Part shown: positions 34,288-44,004 of the stretch, piece by piece
How the letters are laid out: the number at the start of each line of letters is the position of its first letter
Position numbering within the stretch: the stretch's first letter is position 1
Assembly: GCA_023053685.1 (NCBI GenBank)
Contig: JALIGW010000029.1
Coordinates: forward strand, 4,102,501 to 4,166,500
Length of the DNA: 64,000 nucleotides
Reading direction: 5' to 3'
Origin: Diadophis punctatus similis
Taxonomy: Eukaryota > Chordata > Lepidosauria > Squamata > Dipsadidae
Made by a program: the position numbers and the translations under genes
Notes under the pieces: model-generated
Told to the model about the DNA's origin: nothing
Databases searched by the model: none
What the model saw: the letters and a program-made list of their open reading frames with translations, nothing else

Positions 34288-37200
34288 GTGTAGGAGCAAT
34301 ATTACAATCTTTCATGTTATACTTCTCTAATAATTGTTCAATTTTTCTCCTTTGACTGAGAATATAACCCTTTTCAGTTTTTTGTATCTCTACACCGAGA
34401 TAATTCTTTATTTCTCCCAAATTCTTTAATTCAAATTTCTTTTCTAACTTATTAGCAAATTCTTCAACTTGTGATGCATCCTTTGCAATGAAACAAAGAT
34501 CATCCACAAATGCTAATAGTAGACAATTCCCACCTTGTAACTTTCCAGTGTATATGCAACCATCAGCTTTGCAACTCTTGAACCCAAGACCTTTCAATGC
34601 AGTATCTAAACAGATATTCCAATTTCTGGCTGACTGCTTCAGCCCATAAATGGCCTTGTTCAATTTATACACCATGTTAGGCTTTTTATTTTCATACCCT
34701 GGCGCTTGAACCATATAAATTTCTTCCTCTAATTCAGCATTGAGGAATGCAGTGGTTATATCAAAATGCCAAATTCTATGCCTGTATGCTGATGCTAATG
34801 CCAGTGCTAGTCTTATGCTCTCACCTTTTACAGTTGGCGCGAACACCTCATCATAATGCACATTTTTTAATTGAGAAAAACCTTGTGCCACCAACCTTGC
34901 CTTATACTGTACTTCATTATTGGGTAATACCTTTTTCTTGTATACCCACTTACATCCTACAGCCTTGGTACCCTGTGGCAAAGTCATAGATGTGAACACT
35001 TCATGATCTCCCATGGATTTCATCTCTTTATCCATGGCTTCCTTCCACTTTTCTTGTTCAACTTTTGGTAATGCCAATACTTCCTTATAGTTTCTTGGCT
35101 CATACCACACATTACACACTTTAACTTTACTGGCAGAATACCTGTCTGGCGGTACCCCTCTGTTCCTACGCTCTGACCTACGTGGCATTGCCTGTACTTG
35201 TGTTTCAAGCTTTTCTGTCTTCATATCTTGTTCAGACTCTCCTCCCTGAACATAAACACCTTCAATAAATGATTCACCATCATTAAATGAGTTATTGTCA
35301 CTAAGTGGATCACCGTCGCTAAGCGGATCACCGTCGCTAAGTGAGACATTTTCAGAATTTGCATCAATTCTGTTCCAATTTTGTTCTGCAAAACTAGCAG
35401 ACCTTGAAATTACTATCCTTTTACTTCCATCGCTAAAGCGATACCCTTTTGAGCCTGGCTCATAGCCCACAAATCTGAGCTTTCTAGCCTTTTGTTGTCC
35501 CTTTCTTCTGATTGCCTTTGGAATATGTACCCAAGCAGTACTTCCAAATATTTTTAAATGTGCTAGAGAAGGCTTTCTCCCATATAGCATTGCATATGGA
35601 GTATTATTGATGGATGAACTCCACAACCTATTTACTAAATAATTGGCAGTCAGTATGGCTTCACCCCAATATGACCTGCTCATACCAGAATCCTCCAATA
35701 ATGAGTCTTTCATTGTTTGCAAAACACCATTCCTCCTTTCAGCCACTCCGTTCTCTCCCGGTGTGTAAGGATTTGTGCGCCTGTGTCTTATTCCCAATTG
35801 TCTCAACCATTGTTGAAAATTTGTTGACATAAATTCAGAACCTCTGTCAGTTTGCAACTGACATACCTGTTGTTTGTACCTTCTCTCTACAAAGCTTAAC
35901 CATTGCTTAAATTGCTGTAGCACCTCTGTTTTACTCTTAAGTAAGTAGCAAAACCCAAACCTGCTGTAGTCATCCACAATGACCAGCGCATACTTTGCTC
36001 CTCCCAAACTGGCTTGCATAGGCCCAATTAAATCAGCATGCACCAGTTCTAGAGCTCTTGTGGTTTGTCTTGTGCTAAACTTGCTTACTGGGAATGCTTT
36101 GGATTTCGATGCTTTGCATACTGCACAATCCAAATATGCCTTACATCCCTTCAAATCTAATCCTTCTGCAAATTCTTTCATTTGTTGATCAACCTTAAAA
36201 TTAGCATGACCAAGTCGTCTGTGCAGAAGATGAACACATGAATTATGTTCTGCTACATTTTTAAATATCTGGGAACAATGTGGGACCTTTTGTCCCTGCA
36301 ATACATAAAGATTATCCTCTTTTATGCCCTGTGCACAAACATTCCCATTTCTTTGGATGAGACACTTCCCATTAACAAATGTGGTTTCATAACCTTGCTT
36401 GTCTAAACTAGACACACTTAACAAATTATGCTCCATTTCAGGTACACATAACACATCAGTAAACCTGGATTCCAAATATGGAATTTGCACATCGCCTCTT
36501 CCAATGATTTTAGCCTTTTGACCATTGGCTAAGGCCACTTCTTCATGGTTTCCTGGGAAAAATCTGGAAAATAAGTCAGAATTATTAACAATTGTTTGAC
36601 TAGCCCCACTGTCAATCAACCATTTGTCTCTATTGTTATTATAACAAACTTTTGCAACTGCAATCTGTCCTTGCAAATAATGTCTCTTGTCTTGCATATT
36701 TCTTCTCTGTGCACAGCTTTTCTGCAGATGATTTGTCTCTCCACAAATGAAACATGCTTTCTTATCTTGCTTGCAGAATTGTTGCTGTGTAACTTGATCT
36801 CTCCTGCCTCTGCTTTCCTCTTGTCTGCAGACACCTCGGCTGTTGCTAGAGATAGGCAGCCTGTGGAAAATTTTGCTGGAGACTTGCTGTAAGTTTCCAC
36901 TGTACTCCTTGTTGGGCCCCCGCCTGTGGAATTTTCCATCAGCATGGCTGAAAAGCCTTTTCTCATATTCATTCAATAAACACGATTTCAAAGCCTCCAA
37001 ATTCAAATCTGCTTCTGGCTTACTTTCAAAAATAGCTGACACAGTCTCCCAGCTCTGATCCAAACTATTTAACACTAATAAAACTTTCTGGGACTCTGGA
37101 AACTTTACTCCACGTTGCTCCAATTCTAGAAAATTAGACTGCATTTTCATTAAATGATCTTCCATAGAATCTCCTGTCTGCAAACTCATTCTGAAAAGCT

Positions 37201-37513
37201 TTCTTGAAAGTTGGACCACATTACACGCAGAAACATTGACATGTACTGCTTTCAATTTCTGCCATATTTCTTTTGCAGACTTTAATTCAGCTACATTTAA
37301 GAATTGATCATCCCCCAGACTTAACAGAAGATAAGCCATAGCTTTGTCATGAGCCTTTTGATCTGCTGCTCCAAGCACTTGCGGGGGGTCTGCTACGATG
37401 TCCCATAATTCTTTTGCTTTCAAAAAACATTCCATTTTTGCAGCCCAAATTAAATAATTTTTCTTCCCCAATTTGGGTATTGGACTGTCTTTAAATTCCA
37501 TAGCAGCAGCCAT
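34232..37513 (-). CDS. Copia gag-pol, first part (gag, protease, integrase, RT)
   Basis: Open frame of 1,093 codons from ATG at 37513. In order: gag with a zinc knuckle CX2CX4HX4C (C254, C257, H262, C267); aspartic protease DSG at 301-303; integrase HHCC (H431, H436, C463, C466) and catalytic D494, D556, E592 (D-35-E); an SDGDP repeat at 726-739; then RT with motif A D918 and FVDD at 1002-1005. The last 15 residues are read from the inserted Sauria SINE, so the true pol is cut at about residue 1078. All catalytic residues I looked for are present. Whether the first part alone yields active enzymes is unknown, because RT lacks its RNase H. Confidence 0.94.
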   Translation of the reverse strand: MAAAMEFKDSPIPKLGKKNYLIWAAKMECFLKAKELWDIVADPPQVLGAADQKAHDKAMAYLLLSLGDDQFLNVAELKSAKEIWQKLKAVHVNVSACNVVQLSRKLFRMSLQTGDSMEDHLMKMQSNFLELEQRGVKFPESQKVLLVLNSLDQSWETVSAIFESKPEADLNLEALKSCLLNEYEKRLFSHADGKFHRRGPNKEYSGNLQQVSSKIFHRLPISSNSRGVCRQEESRGRRDQVTQQQFCKQDKKACFICGETNHLQKSCAQRRNMQDKRHYLQGQIAVAKVCYNNNRDKWLIDSGASQTIVNNSDLFSRFFPGNHEEVALANGQKAKIIGRGDVQIPYLESRFTDVLCVPEMEHNLLSVSSLDKQGYETTFVNGKCLIQRNGNVCAQGIKEDNLYVLQGQKVPHCSQIFKNVAEHNSCVHLLHRRLGHANFKVDQQMKEFAEGLDLKGCKAYLDCAVCKASKSKAFPVSKFSTRQTTRALELVHADLIGPMQASLGGAKYALVIVDDYSRFGFCYLLKSKTEVLQQFKQWLSFVERRYKQQVCQLQTDRGSEFMSTNFQQWLRQLGIRHRRTNPYTPGENGVAERRNGVLQTMKDSLLEDSGMSRSYWGEAILTANYLVNRLWSSSINNTPYAMLYGRKPSLAHLKIFGSTAWVHIPKAIRRKGQQKARKLRFVGYEPGSKGYRFSDGSKRIVISRSASFAEQNWNRIDANSENVSLSDGDPLSDGDPLSDNNSFNDGESFIEGVYVQGGESEQDMKTEKLETQVQAMPRRSERRNRGVPPDRYSASKVKVCNVWYEPRNYKEVLALPKVEQEKWKEAMDKEMKSMGDHEVFTSMTLPQGTKAVGCKWVYKKKVLPNNEVQYKARLVAQGFSQLKNVHYDEVFAPTVKGESIRLALALASAYRHRIWHFDITTAFLNAELEEEIYMVQAPGYENKKPNMVYKLNKAIYGLKQSARNWNICLDTALKGLGFKSCKADGCIYTGKLQGGNCLLLAFVDDLCFIAKDASQVEEFANKLEKKFELKNLGEIKNYLGVEIQKTEKGYILSQRRKIEQLLEKYNMKDCNIAPTHCDLQLIASSAVQLFESH

Positions 37514-37615
37514 CCTGCTTTACTTTTCTTCTCTGCCTGTTCCTTTAACAACACAGACAGCTTCTTATCAGCTTTAAATTACAATGCAGTTTTAATTTTA
37601 CTTCTTGAGCGATTC

Positions 37616-37629
37616 CTGGGCCCATAACC
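37616..37629 (-). other. Copia primer-binding site (initiator tRNA-Met type)
   Basis: Immediately inside the 5' LTR the minus strand reads GGTTATGGGCCCAG, complementary to the anticodon stem-loop region of initiator tRNA-Met rather than to a tRNA 3' end. Drosophila copia is primed in this unusual way, by a tRNA half. Confidence 0.85.
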
Positions 37630-37895
37630 TGTCAGAGTTACGCAATAAATCAGAAGCTTCAAAAGATAACTGCATTTTGCTGATTCAAATAACTTCTTTA
37701 TAAGTAGAATAAAACATTAACAATACCACACTTTGTTTCAGATCACATGTTGAGATGTTTTCATACTGGAGTATAATGGTGGACAGACTAAACCACACCC
37801 TTCTTCTTGCTAAGTTTCTGGACATGCTCAATTAACACTTCAGCCCGATTGGCTGACTCAATCACATGGCTCTCCCAGTCATGAATATTCCAACA
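37630..37895 (-). repeat. 5' LTR of copia element
   Basis: 266 bp, reads identical to 33064-33329. It should carry the element's promoter, reading leftward. Confidence 0.95.
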
Positions 37896-37900
37896 GTTTT

Positions 37901-39405
37901 TCAAAGTAGTTGGTCAGGTGACCTTCAATTAAGACTAGAGGATTACAACTGGCTTTTCCCACTTCTATCGCAGCATCTTAATCATTACATACACTGGCAC
38001 TCTCAATTGTATGAGTGTATATATGCCTGTGTTTATGCATGTATGTGTCTGTCTGTCTGTATCTCTCCTGCAGAGATATTTAAGACCAGATTAAATATAG
38101 ATTATGCTCAGTTAACAAAACAGTTAATGGTCCATTTCTCCCTTTTAAAATGGCTTGCTTAAATTGACAGAAGTAATTGCTGCTCTGGAAATGGAGCAAA
38201 AGACAGGAAAGGTCTTCTGCATAAATTATTATAGCATTATGCAGGAGTCCCACGTGGGAGTAAGATAACAGAATGGAGAAGAGAGCACAAGTGGGGAGAG
38301 TACATCACAGAATGCAGTCAGAAAATGACAGAATGGAAACTGGGGTCTCTCCCCAGAGTGTTGATGGGATATACTGTGTAAAGAATTACCACTTGGACAG
38401 AAGCAGGATGAGAAAGAGTTTATCTCTGTGTGCATATGTGCATGTGCATACAGGTGAAAGTTGCATTGGGATTGGGAGTCCAGAAAGAGCTAAGGCATTC
38501 CTTACTTTTCCTTGCTTGCCTTAGCACCCAGTGTCCCCACCCAAATGAGAATCAATTGAAAAGCACCCACTGTTATGAAACTAAATAGGAATGCTTTACT
38601 GGTGGGTCAAATTGGCTGAGCAAAGTGAATTTATTCACCAGTTGTGCTTCGACACTTTCTGTGGGAAAGGGGGCTTAGGAGTGGTCCCAAACTGGCTGAT
38701 CACCTCAGCAAAGCAAGGCAAGTATATTATAATAAGCAACTCCCTCAGACATAATAAGGATGAGAGGGAATCCCCTGAGTGTTTTGGAATCTTGGGGGGG
38801 GGGCAGAAGAACCCCTTATCCTTGCTTGGATTGCATGCCTAGATTCCTGGGGGTGGGTAATGTTTGAGGGAGGCTGTTTTCAAAACCTGAATGTTGGGGT
38901 GAGGCTGGGTGGAACAAAGCAGGCAACACATAGCATCTCCTTGAGTTTGGGTCATATTAGCAAGATGATTCCTGTTTCAGCGAGCTGCTCTATTCGTCGC
39001 AGTTTACAGATCGCTTTTTGTGAATGCTACTAAGATTGGGAAGGGGGGCAGGCAGTTTATCCACATATTTATGTTTTGTTTATAGGCCAGATGTGGGTAC
39101 AAAGGTTCGAGAGGTGCTTTGAAAAATAAATCAAAGAGTATTATGCTGAAAACCAGTGTGGTAGTTCCTATTGCTCCTTCTGTCACCCCTCCGTGACCCT
39201 TCCTCAAAGCAAAGCATTGTTCTAATGCTGGCTATCAATGTCATATCTGCATCTGCAGCACAGAGAGTCTCTGCACACGTTGCCTCACCCAAATGCTTGA
39301 CTGTGAAGAAAGTCCACTCGGGTGGCCAGCTTACATGCAGGGAATCCATCAGTTCAGCTTAGGATAAAGCACCAGAGTGAACCGATCCCATGTATGACTT
39401 TCCAA
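37901..39405. other. No feature recognised (intronic)
   Basis: Unique-looking intron of LRRC55; short GT/CT-rich runs at 38020-38065. No exon identified. Confidence 0.5.
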
Positions 39406-39410
39406 AAGGC

Positions 39411-39413
39411 TAT

Positions 39414-39512
<99 letters not shown>

Positions 39513-39920
39513 TTCATTCATTCATTCATTCATTCATTCATTCCATTTCTATGCCGCCCAACTCCCTAGGGACTCTGGGCGGCTCACAACAGAAGAACAA
39601 ACATCAAAATCAATATAAAAAACATCTAAAAACAGTTTAAAAAACAATTTATAGTTTAAAACAGTTTCAGCCATCCATACATTCATGGCCCGACCTCGCT
39701 AGTCGCCCCCACAAGTGGCCCCAGGCCTGTCAGGCCTGTCGGAAAAGCCAGGTCTTTACTGCTTTCCGGAAGGCCAATAAGGTACGGGTAGTGCGGATCT
39801 CAGGAGGTAACTGATTCCAGAGAGCCGGGGCAGCCACACCCTGATGATTTGTCCTGGGGCCAGAACAAAGCAGTAGGGCAAGTGGATGGCACAAAGGTCA
39901 CTTCCAAAGGACAGGGTGGG
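39411..39920 (-). mobile_element. L2/CR1-group LINE 3' end with (TTTA)n(TTCA)n
   Basis: TTTA tract 39411-39512, then TTCA to 39541, followed by the same 3' UTR as at 19562 (ATGCCGCCCAACTCCC) and a remnant of the ORF2 C-terminus (39760-39860). 5'-truncated at the hAT MITE that follows. Confidence 0.8.
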
Positions 39921-39923
39921 TAG

Positions 39924-40308
39924 CAGAGGTGGGTTCCTCCTGGTTCGGACAAGATTGCCCAAACCAGTAGCGACCCGCTGGTGACATCACGATGGCATCA
40001 CGGATCTGGTGCAGTCGGTGCCAGTCCATGGGTGCTGCCATCTTTTGGGGGGACTTTTATTCTGAATATTTTACTGTTTGGAAGTTTTTTCCTCAGCTGC
40101 TGCTTGAAAAAGGGCCCTCCCACCCGCCCCTGGGTTTATACTTACCTTTATTTCTTCGCCCGAAGCACAGCTGATCAGCTCCTCAGCTGTGTTTCGGGCT
40201 GATTATAGCTACTGAGCATGCGCGGAAGCAGAATTGCACAAGGGGCCGCACGCACTCGACCACATCGCGATGCGAACCAGTGCCAAAGGTAAGTGGAACC
40301 CACCCCTG
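39924..40308. mobile_element. hAT-type MITE
   Basis: Starts CAGAGGTGGGTTCC and ends GGAACCCACCCCTG. Target duplication GTGGGTAG (39916-39923) and ATGGGTAG (40309-40316), 7 of 8. 385 bp, in the LRRC55 intron. Confidence 0.88.
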
Positions 40309-40714
40309 ATGGGTAGGAATGTCAGTAAGTACTTCCTGCAATTCACCATTGCTGTCCTTAATCTTCCAGCTATGGCAGAGACACGATTCTTTTTTTCGAG
40401 GGAGCACAACCCAGGCACATGAGTTATCCATCCTTACACTCCAGGACATTATGAATAGAGATTTACTACCCACGAGTTCTTCATTTCTGTCAATTACCAA
40501 GAACTAAATGGCCACATCACACTTAACTGGAGGCTGCAGGTGACTGTCCTCCTCTACCCCTGTGCAACAGAGCCCCTGGAGGGAAACTTTGACAGAGAGG
40601 AAGAGAAGAAGGGAGAAACAGAGAGAGGCATTTTTTAAAGAAAATAAAAGTGAAAACATGGACAACAGTGGTCATGTTTATGGTGACATTGCGGGAGCTC
40701 ATTGCAGTCACTAT

Positions 40715-41009
40715 CAGGGGCGGGTTGCTTGTTCTTCATGCTACCGGTGCACTGCGCGCACATCACCATGTTTTGGCATGTGCGGAAGCAAAAAATCGCC
40801 AAAATCTCACGCGCACATGCGTCCCCTCGCAAGATTTTGCTTCCGGGCATGCGCAGGAAGCAAAATCAGCCCAAAAATTCCCAAAAAAAAGATGGCGCCG
40901 CGCGACAGACCGACGAAGACGGCACCGGAGCAGTCGCATGCAAATAGCGCCATCTGCTGGCCACTACTATTACTGTAGAGTGGACCGTACCAGTAGGAAC
41001 CCACCACTG
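40715..41009. mobile_element. hAT-type MITE, CpG-rich
   Basis: Starts CAGGGGCGGGTTGC and ends GGAACCCACCACTG. A perfect duplication GTCACTAT is at 40707-40714 and 41010-41017. The interior resembles 16275-16698 (AGATTTTGCTTCCG). Confidence 0.91.
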
Positions 41010-41017
41010 GTCACTAT

Positions 41018-41763
41018 GTGAGGAGTATTTCAGATGCTATTTCAGGAGTATTTCAGATAATATCACACTATAAATCAAAAACTCTTTTGGAAGCACTCAG
41101 AGATGTGGTGTCCTTCCAAAGTAAAACATTGTCAGAATTGTATGAAAAGAAGTAGAGTGCACGACAAAAGGGCTCTGGGACGTACCACCTTGCCTCTCTG
41201 CCCTTTCGGCGCCCTTGTAGTGGAAGATCCCCAGCATGCATAATCATAAATCAGCATCCTCTCCCAGCTTTCACAGTTTCTTTTTTCCTGATAGTAGTCT
41301 TTTTCTGACCTTCTTGCTTATCTCTCAAGCTGCAAACTTGAGGGCCTGAGGACAGGAAATCCTGCTCAGGCAAGGACAGCAGCAGGCAACCCTACAGCAC
41401 CTTCATCTCCTTAAGTGCCCTATAACTGAGTCTATGTGTATTTTTTTTTAAAATGGCATCTACCGCTAAATGTTAGTAGACCAGATAATGAAGGAGTCAG
41501 CAAGGCTAGGTCTTTTTTTTTATGGAAATGTCTCCAAGGAGAAAGGGTGGGTTTCTAGGGGATTTTCATTAGTACATCTGCTGTTTACCACCCAGTTGCT
41601 CTTTATTGTATTGTCCAAGACCTGTACAGAACCCAGTATTCTTAGAACCAGTTCATAGAAGACCGCAATGAAATCATGTGTATCTGTCAGTTATTATTAT
41701 TAAGGAAAAGATCCAATGGTGACTTTTATCTGTATGGAATTAGACCCAATTCAATAGCACTTA
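41018..41763. other. No feature recognised (intronic)
   Basis: Intron sequence with no nameable repeat. Confidence 0.45.
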
Positions 41764-42750
41764 CCGTATTTTTCGGAGTATAAGACGCACCTTTTTACCC
41801 TCAAAAAAAGGGTTAAAACCTGGGTACGTCTTATACACCGAATGCAGCCCCACCCAGCCACCCCCACCCTTTGGCCTCTGCCTGCCAGCAATTTACCTCT
41901 TTGCAGCAAACAGGGCAAAGCACAAGAAGAGCACAAGAAGAGATAAATTGCCTCCCGACCTACAGCTGACGGAGGCTTGCAAGCCACGTGGTAAAATGAA
42001 ACTAACTACGGTGGCTGTAATGTGACAAATTGCTGGGAGATAAACTGCTGGCAATATTAGACTGCTGAAATTGAAAGAAGGCAAGCTATAGCTGCTATGG
42101 CTCAGAGCTAGAGCTCTTGCCTCACAATCAGAAGGTTGTGAGTTCTATCCTAGGTAGAGGCAGATTCTGTTAATATGTTATTTTGTTAAATATTTGTAAA
42201 GTGTTCAAATTATAAGACTTATTTTTTAAAGACTGCTTTATTATTGTTCTAGACAACTTAACAAAATGAAGAAGCTTTTTAAAATAAATGCTTGTTCTGA
42301 AGAGGCCCAGTGCTATTGTATCTTCTTTTAAATAGCAGAAACCCTTCCAGAAAGCCACATCAATTTTAAAGATCTGTAAAAGTATAATCTGAAATGTCCT
42401 GTTTTAGTATTAAGTATTAGTATTAAAATAAGGCAGCTGAATTAAACCCTGACTTAGTCATGTTTGGAGTAGATCTATTTAAATAATTGGGAGGAGTTAG
42501 TGTGATTACATTTAAGAAAACTTTCTGGGATTAATATACTGCCATAATGTACATTTCTCCAATTCTTTGCCATTTCTATGGGTCAGGCACACATGCACAG
42601 AAATACACAGCAAACAGTGTATATCACCTGTACTGTTTGCTGTTTGGCAAATTGCTTGGAGGCAGAGAGAGGCCTTTTTTCCTTGTTTTCCTCCCCCAAA
42701 ACTAAGGTGCGTCTTATACTTCGGTGCATCTTATACTCCGAAAAATACGG
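41764..42750. mobile_element. TA-flanked DNA transposon
   Basis: Inverted ends CCGTATTTTTCGGAGTATAA and their complement at 42731-42750, flanked by TA (41762-41763 and 42751-42752). GTATAAGACGCACC-type motifs repeat near the ends. 987 bp with no transposase; it contains a tRNA-like SINE head at 42085-42165. Confidence 0.8.
42085..42165 (+). mobile_element. tRNA-derived SINE head (CR1-tail family)
   Basis: GCTGCTATGGCTCAGAGCTA and the box B-like GGTTGTGAGTTC match the head at 10423-10566 in the opposite orientation. The CR1-like tail is mostly missing. Confidence 0.65.
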
Positions 42751-43768
42751 TAATTTTTCATTAAGAACGCGGAGTGGGCTTAAAGATATGAATGCTTCAT
42801 ATCAACTGGTCTCCACCCATCCATTCAGAGCAGCTTTAAACTTAGCAAAAATTACTAATTTTGAATGTTTCTACTTGTCACACTAATTTTTTTTAATAAA
42901 CTAACATATTTTTTACTAAAGAAAGGAATTGGTCATGAGGAGGCATCCAGAAATCACATGGACTCTGCACTCTGTGAAGTGTTTAATCCAAAAACAGCTG
43001 CAGAGTGTGATTCCACTGCATGTGTAAAGTAGTTCTTGCCATTAGCTTTACAAAAAGAAAAAAGAAAAAAAAAGTGGATGAGTGAGGCCAGTGATTGAAA
43101 ATTAATTATGAGCAATAATGGAAGAATGGTGAAGCTCGGCCGGCAATAGTTCCGAAAGGGCTGTTGTTGGTTTTTAAGAAAAAAAATAGAACATATTGTG
43201 GAAAGTAATGTGTTTTTTTAAAAAATTTGTTATTATGCTTTGTATTTTGCTGTTGGAGGTTCTGTTTGGGGAATTATTCAGAGATTCAGCTCTTAGAGGA
43301 GCAAGTATAAAAATGCAGTTCATTAACTGATATCCCAGCATGAGCTGTGATGGGCTAGCACTCGCTTATTTAGGAGAGTGTGTAAGCTTCTATGCACTGG
43401 ATACTATCCAACATTTGAATAGATACTCACTCATGCAGCAAGGCTTTCCCTTGTGCCCCTTCCTCTGCAACCCCCAGCTGCTTTCAAAATCTGCTCTGGA
43501 AAATGAAGGTCTCAGTGGCTTGGGTCTGGGGAATGTTCCTCCCTCCTCCAAAATGCATTGTTGGCTTTTATTTAATATCAGATCAGAGTTAAGGATATCC
43601 TAATAGAAGTACTAATTTTTTTCCCATCCTTTAGTCAACTTAGGAATGTCTGATATGGTCTGAGAGAAATGAATAGCAAAAAGGGGTGGGATGGGGAAAC
43701 CACTCACTGTTTTCAAGTCTTGCTACAGACATAGGCATGCTTGACTTACCAGATTATTCTTGTTTCAG

Positions 43769-44004
43769 ATACCCAACTGGCAGAGTGCCGGGAGCCGCCT
43801 GAAATGGAGGGTGCTTCTTTGTTTTCCCTGACAGAGGAGAGCTTCAAGGCTTGCCACTTGACCTTGAGCCTGGATGATTATCTCTTCATTGCCTTTGTGG
43901 GCTTTGTGGTTTCCATTGCTTCTGTTGCTACCAACTTCCTGCTGGGCATCACTGCCAACTGCTGCCACCGTTGGAGCAAGGCAAGTGAGGATGAGGAGAT
44001 GTAG
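43769..44004 (+). CDS. LRRC55: LRRC55 exon 2 (LRRCT end, TM helix, tail)
   Basis: Last coding exon of LRRC55. It is preceded by a pyrimidine-rich acceptor ending TTTCAG at 43768 and joins exon 1 in phase 1, creating residue D224. It encodes residues 224-301 and stops at TAG. It holds the remaining LRRCT cysteines (C230, C252), an acidic juxtamembrane stretch, one transmembrane helix (about 262-284) and a short cytoplasmic tail containing CCHRW and ending in acidic residues. In gamma subunits the single TM helix and the charged tail are the parts known to set the voltage shift. The protein is 301 residues, close to the length of mammalian orthologues. A long 3' UTR is likely; an AATAAA at 46417-46422 is one possible polyadenylation signal, but nothing here proves it. 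Confidence 0.95.

Larger units (their letters stand above)
33064..37895 (-). mobile_element. Ty1/copia LTR retrotransposon, near-complete
   Basis: An element of 4,832 bp on the minus strand, antisense to LRRC55. It has two 266-bp LTRs with TG...CA ends, a 5-bp target duplication GTTTT (33059-33063 and 37896-37900), a primer-binding site, gag-pol and a polypurine tract. Domain order gag-PR-INT-RT-RNaseH is that of Ty1/copia, a group that is uncommon in vertebrates. The only obvious lesion is a 5'-truncated Sauria SINE at 34079-34287. No env-like frame is present. Confidence 0.96.
27785..43768 (+). other. LRRC55: LRRC55 intron (about 16 kb)
   Basis: Begins GTAGGT and ends TTTCAG. Almost all of it is transposon-derived: a degraded LINE (27868-31140), hAT MITEs, an antisense copia element, an L2/CR1-group LINE 3' end with a long TTTA tract, and a TA-flanked DNA element. 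No other exon was recognised inside it. Confidence 0.85.

Noticed and set aside
34747..36892. Plus-strand ORFs within the copia element
   Set aside because: Antisense shadows of gag-pol.
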